34,762 nucleotides of DNA, taken from positions 75,049 to 109,810 of the forward strand of contig NW_008246082.1 in the NCBI RefSeq assembly GCF_000281045.1. Reading direction: 5' to 3'. The notes below the pieces were generated by a model. That model had not been told where the DNA came from. It searched no databases and saw only the letters and a program-made list of their open reading frames with translations. Shown here piece after piece: positions 29,297-34,762 of the stretch (positions are counted from its first letter, which is position 1; each line of letters begins with the position of its first letter). The stretch is from Saprolegnia diclina VS20 (Eukaryota > Oomycota > Saprolegniomycetes > Saprolegniales > Saprolegniaceae). The translations under genes were made by a program, and so were the position numbers.

Positions 29297-32200
29297 ATGT
29301 CGTCGCTCGAGATGGTGCCCGGGGCGCTCTGCTACGTGCCCGATGAGGTCGACGTATGGCTGCCGGCCGAGGTCGTCGGGCAGAAGGCTGGCACGAAGCA
29401 GATCACATGCAAGGTCTGGACCGTCGACGGCCACGTCGAGGAGCGCGTGGTTGACCTCGATGACAAGAAGACGCGCGCGCTCATGAGCGGCAAGGGCGAA
29501 GCCATGGACGCCGTCGACACGCTGCCGTTCCAGAACGAAAACGTCGGCGACGACGGTATCGAGGACATGATCACATTGAACTACCTCCATGAGGCTGCCA
29601 TCTTGTACAACGTCAAGAAGCGCTTCCTGCGCGAGCTCCCGTACACGTACACGGGCACGATCTGCATTGCTGTCAACCCGTACAAGTGGCTGCCCGAGCT
29701 GTATGCGGAAGAGCAGCACGTGCGGTACCTCAACATCCCGCGCGAAGAGCTGCCGCCGCACGTGTACGCGACGTCGGTCGCGTCGTACGAGAACATGAAG
29801 ACGCACAGCCGCAACCAGTCGATTCTTGTCAGTGGCGAATCCGGCGCGGGTAAGACCGAGACGACCAAGATTCTCATGAACCACCTCGCGACGATCGCCG
29901 GTGGCATGAACGATGGCACGATCAAGAAGATCATCCAAGTCTCGCCGCTGCTCGAGTACTTTGGTAACGCCAAGACGGTCCGCAACGACAACAGTTCGCG
30001 CTTCGGCAAGTTTACCCAGCTCCAGTTTGACCGCGCGGGGACGCTCGTCGGCGCCAAGTGTAAGACGTACCTTCTCGAGAAGACGCGTGTCATTGGCCAC
30101 GAGTTTCCCGAGCGCAATTACCACATTTTCTACCAGGTACATGGCAATGCATGCAGCGGATCGGTTCTCACGTTGCAAACTGTAGCTCATTGACTCGGGG
30201 GACATGGCCAAGACGCTCTTCCTCGACCAGGACGCCACGTACCGGTACATTGGTGAGAAGAGCACGGCGCTCATCGAAGGCAAGTCGGACGCACACCACT
30301 TTACGGTCACGGCCGAGCGCCTCAGCCTCATCGGCTACTCGGCGTCGGCGCAGCTCGACCTCTACAAGACGCTTGCCGGTATCTTGCACCTCGGCAACAT
30401 GCAGATCATCTCGGACCCGTCCGACGACGAAAAGTCGATGATCGCGCCCGGCGACGTGTCGGCGACGTACATTACGCAGCTCATGGGCCTCACGATGGAG
30501 TCGCTCGAGAAGGCGCTCTGCTCGCGCACGATGCGGGCGCGCAACGACGTGTACAGCGTGCCACTCAAGAAGGTACACGTCCCATGTTGTGGCGACAGTC
30601 TCTCATCGAGCTATCCTAGAGCGACGCGGAAGCGTGCTTGGACGCGCTCGCCAAGGCCATTTACTCGCGCGTCTTTGACTGGCTCGTCGAGCTCATCAAC
30701 TTGTCGCTGTCGAACGACGCCAAGATGACCAACCACATTGGCGTGCTCGATATCTTTGGGTTCGAGCACTTCAAGTTCAACTCGTTTGAGCAATTTTGCA
30801 TCAACTACGCCAACGAGAAGCTGCAGCAAAAGTTCACGTCGGACGTGTTCAAGACGGTACAGATCGAGTACGAGGAAGAGGGCATCCAGTGGGAGCACAT
30901 CGAGTTCTCGGACAACCAAGATGTGCTCAACGTCATCGAAGACCGCATCGGTATCATCTCGCTCCTGAACGAAGAGCTCAAGAAGACCAAGGGCTCGGAG
31001 GCCGGCTTTATGTCGACGATCTCGTCGATCAACAAGGACCTGTACAAGCCCAGCGTCATCGAGTTTCCGCGTACGTCGCGCACCGAGTTTATCATCAAGC
31101 ACTACGCGGCGCCTGTCAAGTACGAGTCGCTCGGGTTCCTCGAGAAGCACAAGGACAACCTGCTCCCGGATCTCTCGGACCTCATGCGCGGCTCGGACAC
31201 GACGTACATCCAAAAGCTCTTTGAAGAAAAGGTCGTCGAGGTCAAGAAGGAAGAGGTACCGGCCGGTCGCCGTCGTGGCGGTACGCTCAACATCTCGACC
31301 GTCGGGTCGCAGTTCAAGGACAGCTTGACGGAGCTCATGACGACGATCCAGTCGACGAACGTGCAGTACGTGCGCTGCATCAAGCCCAACTCGATCAAGA
31401 GCGCGACGACGATGGAGAACGCGATGGTTGTCTCGCAGCTGCGCTGCGCCGGTGTCATTGAAGCCATTCGCATCTCACGCGCTGCGTACCCGAACCGACA
31501 GACGCACGAAGAGTTTTTGGCCAAGTTCCGCCTCTTTGTGCCAGCGGGCCCTGGCAAGCCGCGCGAAAAGTGCGAGCAGCTCATGACCAAGCTCAAGCTC
31601 ACGTCGCCCGCGCAGTACCAGATGGGGTGGACCAAGATCTACTTCCAGCTCGGCGTGCTCGAGGAGCTCGAAGACCGTCGCAAGAAGTTCTTGGACAAGA
31701 AGGCGCGCTTCCTCCAGAAGATCATGAAGGGCTTTACCCAGCGCATCAAGTACCTGCGCCAGCTGCGCGCGATCGTCAAGCTCCAGTCGGTCATCCGCTG
31801 CGTGCTCGCGATGCACCGCTACAACACGTTCCTCAAGGGCCTCGTCAAGGCGCAGGCGCGCATCCGTGGCATCCTTGGTCGCAAGGTCGCACTCGAAGTC
31901 AAGCGCAACCACTGCGCTGTCATCATCCAGCGCCACCTTCTTGGGTACGCCAAGCGCATCACGTACAAGAAGAAGCGCCGCCTCATCATCCGCGTCCAAG
32001 CATACGCCCGCATGCACCTCGAGCGTCCCAAGTACCTTGCCGCGCTCAAGGAGAAGAAGATGGAGGCCGACATGCAGTACCAGCTCAAGATGCTGCAGCA
32101 GCGTCTCCTCGAAGAGCAAGCTCGCAACGCGCAGCTCGCGCAGGCGCAGTCGCAGCCGACCAAGTCGACGGACAAGGCCATTATCTCCGACTCGGCCGAC

Positions 32201-33259
32201 ATGATTGGGTCGCTCCAGGACGCCAACGCGATCTTCAAGAAGGAGAACGACGAGATGAAGTCGAGCCTCGCGTCGCTCAAGTCGGAGCTCGAGAAGCTCA
32301 AGCTCGACAAGGAGCTCGCGATGGCCAACACGATCGTCAAGCTCAAGCAAGAGCAGGAGGCGCTCAAGGTTGCGCACAAGAAGATCGAAGCGCTCGAGGC
32401 CGAGAACGCCAAGCTCAAGGACACGATCGCCAAGGGCGGGTTTCCGGCCCACGACGCCAGCGCCAAGCCCGCGCGCCGCAAGCTCTTCCGCACGCTCGGT
32501 GCCAAGAAGATCACCGAGGCCGACGTGCGCGCGGCCGATGGCGGCGTCATGCTCGATTCGCTCACGGACGAGAAGGATGTCTCGACCGGCTCGTCCCACC
32601 TCGGGTCGGCCGTCAGCCTCATCAAGAACATCAAGCGCCCGGCGTTCTGGGGCAACGCGGCGCCGGCGCACGCTACGCCGGCGCACGCCGACGACGCGAC
32701 TTCCGACACGGAGAAGCGCAACTCGGACTACAACGACTCGACGGTCAAGACAGACGTCGAGAGCGACGGCGGCTCGCGCACCTCGGTGCTGGGCATGCTC
32801 TCGTCGGCGTCGACCTCGGGCGTGAGTGGTGCCATGAGCCGCATCAAGGGCGGCATGGGCATCCCGACGGGCTTCAAGAGCTTTTATGGCAACAAGGGCG
32901 AAGAAAAGAAGGAGGACGCGGCGACGACGGCGACCAACGGCAAGACGGCCACCAACGGCACGTCGCGTCCGGGCCTCAACCGCGTTGAGAGCAAGGCCCG
33001 CGTCATTACGAGCAACTTGCCGCCGCAGGAGTCGTTCAACCTCGACTCGCTCCCGGAGGCACCGCTGCCAATGGGCTGGGAAGCCAAGGTCTCGCGCAAC
33101 AACGGCAAGGTGTACTACGTCAACAAGTCGCTCAAGCTCACGCAGTGGGATCGCCCGACGATCGAGACGCTCAAGCTCATGAAGCAGAAGAAGGCGCAGG
33201 AGACGACGGCGGCGGCGGCGACACCCGCGGCGCCCGTTGTTTCGACAACAGCAGAGTAG
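29297..33259 (+). CDS. Unconventional myosin with IQ motifs, coiled coil and C-terminal WW domain, 3 exons, 1288 aa
   Basis: Exons: 29297-30136, 30186-30572, 30620-33259; introns 49 and 47 nt. The motor domain covers about residues 60-770: N-terminal SH3-like strand region, P-loop GESGAGKTETTK (about 179), switch I NDNSSRFGKF (about 231), switch II and relay IFGFEHFKFNSFEQFCINYA (about 454), and the converter-side QLRCAGVIEAIRISRAAYPN. About 780-890 holds four or five IQ-like motifs for light chains (IVKLQSVIRC, LVKAQARIRGILGRK, AVIIQRHLLGYAKR, LIIRVQAYARMH). A coiled coil follows to about 1030, then a Ser/Thr/Gly-rich linker. A WW domain is at about 1223-1256 (PMGWEAKVSRNNGKVYYVNK up to the second Trp in LTQWDRP). 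WW domains bind Pro-rich ligands. Motor plus WW is a stramenopile-type architecture rather than animal class V. It is an actin-based motor; the cargo is unknown. Confidence 0.95.
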
Positions 33260-33621
33260 AGGAAGAAGAATGAAGAAGGACATCGTATGTAGGTATTATA
33301 TTGAGTCTGTTGTGAATGCAAGAGATATTCGGGTTATATGACTTTGCATTTCTTTCAATAATCGCGTCGCGCTCTGCGACTGCCTTGTCCTTGCGCCACG
33401 GGCAGTAGTGGCTTTTGCGCTTCCCCCCGCCGATGCGGGTCTGCGTGAGCGCGTGCCACGCCTTCCGCTTCTTGCAGTACGCCAGTCTGCCGGTCATCGA
33501 TGCAACGCCACCAAGGCTTACTCCGTAAAATGTCGTGCGAAAATCCGAAAATTGGGCGTTTTGCCGTATTTACAGTGTTGGCAAAATAGCTTGCCGGCAA
33601 CTTTAGCCGGCGACTCGCTGT

Positions 33622-33648
33622 CCAGCTACTAGATACTCTAGTAGCTGG
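33622..33648. repeat. Hairpin, perfect 12-bp arms
   Basis: CCAGCTACTAGA and TCTAGTAGCTGG flank a 3-nt centre (TAC). Confidence 0.9.
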
Positions 33649-33677
33649 GGCGCTTTCCCAATCTAGTAGAGGTCGGT

Positions 33678-33727
33678 AGTCGACCACCACACTCCAATTA
33701 CACGTAATTGGAATGTGGTGGTCGACT
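33678..33727. repeat. 50-bp near-perfect palindrome
   Basis: Two 24-nt arms are separated by 2 nt and differ at one position (33692 on the left arm, C in place of T). The ends read AGTCGACC and GGTCGACT, and the centre contains CAATTAC-AC-GTAATTG. Such a palindrome could extrude as a cruciform or act as a protein-binding dyad. Confidence 0.92.
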
Positions 33728-33732
33728 GATAC

Positions 33733-33756
33733 ACTGATACTAGATTCAGTATCAGT
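33733..33756. repeat. Hairpin, perfect 9-bp arms
   Basis: ACTGATACT and AGTATCAGT flank a 6-nt centre (AGATTC). It follows the 50-bp palindrome by 5 bp. Confidence 0.88.
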
Positions 33757-33921
33757 TTTGCCAACTTGAACGACGCACAACAGGCTGTAGGCACGCTACG
33801 AGCCCCGTTCTTTGGGTTTTGGGCTCCCTGCGTCATGGTATATGGATATCGAACAAATCATACGACTCCATAAAAAACTTCAAACCTCGTCGACTCGCTG
33901 CCGAGCAACGACGCCGAGCAC

Positions 33922-33953
33922 ATTTTATCCGGATAAGGATGTCCGGATAAAAT
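33922..33953. repeat. Hairpin, 12-bp arms ATTTTATCCGGA / TCCGGATAAAAT
   Basis: Perfect 12-bp arms around an 8-nt centre. It shares both 9-bp inner arm sequences and the 13-mer GTCCGGATAAAAT with the dyad at 8676-8700. Confidence 0.85.
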
Positions 33954-34598
33954 ATGCGCCGCTTGTCCAAAGTGTGATCCAAGAGTGCATAAATTCAATA
34001 TAATAGTAGTATGTGCTCTTGGCGTGATCCTGCTACTGGTGGCAATACTGTTCCTCTTCGTAGGCAAATACCCACAAAACTACAACGATTGCATACCGAT
34101 TGTAAGGGGAACATTCGAGTCTTCGCACCGCCAGCACCAGGCCGTCAATCCTCACTCGTCATTGGAAGTAGCTCTCTCTTCTTTCAAAGACATTTCAACG
34201 GCGAATTGATTTCCGTCAGGGTATTATCTTCCTATTGTTGCGCCAGAAAGGCCAAGAGAACAGGCAGTGGAGCTCGAATGATGTAGGTTTTGCGATGGGG
34301 AAGCACACGGGTAAGCAAGCCTGTATGCTCGTTTTCTTGTTGTATGTGTAGCAAGCATGCCCAGTTTCAGCTCCAAAAGCGCTTGGAGACCTGTTGACAT
34401 TGTCCTTTCAGCTTCACAGCCACACCCAAAGACGCCACAAGCGCCAGAATCAACCGAAGCCACTTTCGGTAGGCAGTGCTCTCGATAGACGAGCCGCGCT
34501 TCAACTGTCCTGTCAGGCTGCTTGCACCAAGCAATCGCCATATTGACCTACCAAAGGGTGCTACGTACTCCGTACGTCACAGCTCGATTCGACCTCCG

Positions 34599-34762
34599 AT
34601 GCACACTAGCTCCTCGATGCCGACGACAGCGACCAGTGGTAGTACGCCCGACGTCGCACGCCAGTACCTTCTTGCTGCCTGCAAAGAGCTCTTGTCCGCC
34701 TACACCAAGCTTGTCGAGGTCGAGAGAACCCACAAAACCGCGCAGGAGCAGTCGGCGCAGCG
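34599..34762 (+). CDS. 5' end of an unknown gene running off the window
   Basis: A frame opens at the ATG at 34599 and stays open to the window edge (54 codons plus 2 nt). The first 18 residues are Ser/Thr-rich (MHTSSSMPTTATSGSTPD). Then comes a regular amphipathic helix (ARQYLLAACKELLSAYTKLV) with EVERTHKTAQEQ after it, which looks like the start of a coiled coil. Codon usage is like the other genes here. No family can be named from this piece. Confidence 0.6.
   Translation, partial: MHTSSSMPTTATSGSTPDVARQYLLAACKELLSAYTKLVEVERTHKTAQEQSAQ

Larger units (their letters stand above)
33260..34598. other. Intergenic region with hairpin cluster
   Basis: About 1.3 kb. On the minus strand, 33355-33500 reads CKKRKAWHALTQTRIGGGKR and onward with Lys/His/Cys content. 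It might be the remnant or last exon of a gene but has no clear start or family. From 33622 to 33756 there are three adjacent hairpins, and another lies at 33922-33953. The stretch 33960-34598 has no gene-like frame and should contain the promoter of the gene that starts at 34599. Confidence 0.5.

Noticed and set aside
31475-33283. 602-codon open frame on the minus strand and a 472-codon plus frame inside the myosin gene
   Set aside because: Both overlap the clear myosin neck, coiled coil and tail; composition is low-complexity Arg/Leu/Val or Gln/Arg/Ala.
33355-33500. Minus-strand Lys/His/Cys-rich peptide that looked like a zinc-finger fragment
   Set aside because: Too short, no start, and no complete Cys/His spacing; described in the spacer entry only.
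1-34762. Transposable or virus-derived elements, CRISPR arrays, tRNA and rRNA genes
   Set aside because: No reverse transcriptase, integrase, capsid or transposase motifs, no regularly spaced identical repeats, and no tRNA or rRNA segments were recognised by eye.

Overview
The window looks like nuclear DNA from an oomycete, most likely of the Saprolegniales type. Genes are very tightly packed and rich in G/C at third codon positions. Every spliced gene uses tiny GT-AG introns: I could place 59 of them, all 39-75 nt long. The gene set is eukaryotic (TIM44, AAR2, a Qa-SNARE, an unconventional myosin, a GIGYF-type GYF protein, an RCC1-BTB protein, an ADCK1-like kinase). It also includes families common in oomycetes, namely a secreted temptin-domain protein and ankyrin proteins. 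The genus is inference only. I saw no rRNA, tRNA, CRISPR array, transposase, reverse transcriptase or virus-derived gene.

Layout, left to right: the 3' part of an ankyrin-repeat gene (+, 1-828); a small PH-domain protein (+, 1244-1609); a secreted CgeB-like glycosyltransferase (-, 1677-4033); a secreted Cys-containing protein (+, 4346-4900); an unknown disordered protein (-, 5066-5716); a possibly broken membrane-protein gene (+, 5834-6311); a LarC-type nickel-insertion protein in 11 exons (+, 6651-8535); the spliceosome assembly factor AAR2 in 9 exons (+, 8735-10248); mitochondrial TIM44 (-, 10342-11791); a 901-residue unknown protein with a degenerate receiver domain (+, 12407-15593); an ADCK1-like ABC1 kinase (-, 15683-17648); an F-box protein of the At4g00755 type (-, 17962-19152); a secreted temptin-domain protein (+, 19699-20163); a GIGYF-like GYF-domain protein (+, 20823-23619); an RCC1-repeat/BTB protein (-, 24020-26033); a Qa-SNARE syntaxin (-, 26685-27593); a myosin with IQ motifs, coiled coil and C-terminal WW domain (+, 29297-33259); and the 5' end of one more gene (+, 34599 to the edge).

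Most genes are housekeeping and unrelated to each other: mitochondrial import and lipid/quinone-linked kinase functions, splicing, translational repression, ubiquitin targeting, vesicle fusion, actin motility. They are not an operon-like system. Convergent pairs are separated by only 67-400 bp. Several genes start within about 30-75 bp of a CCAATCA/TGATTGG box. The most unusual items are the LarC gene (a mainly prokaryotic family) carrying ten spliceosomal introns, the pseudo-receiver protein, tiny coding exons in the RCC1-BTB gene, introns whose length is a multiple of three and that lack an in-frame stop, a palindrome shared by introns of three unrelated genes, and a cluster of hairpins downstream of the myosin gene.

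Exon structures were worked out by hand from GT-AG signals, reading-frame continuity and similarity to protein families held in memory. No alignment or search was run.
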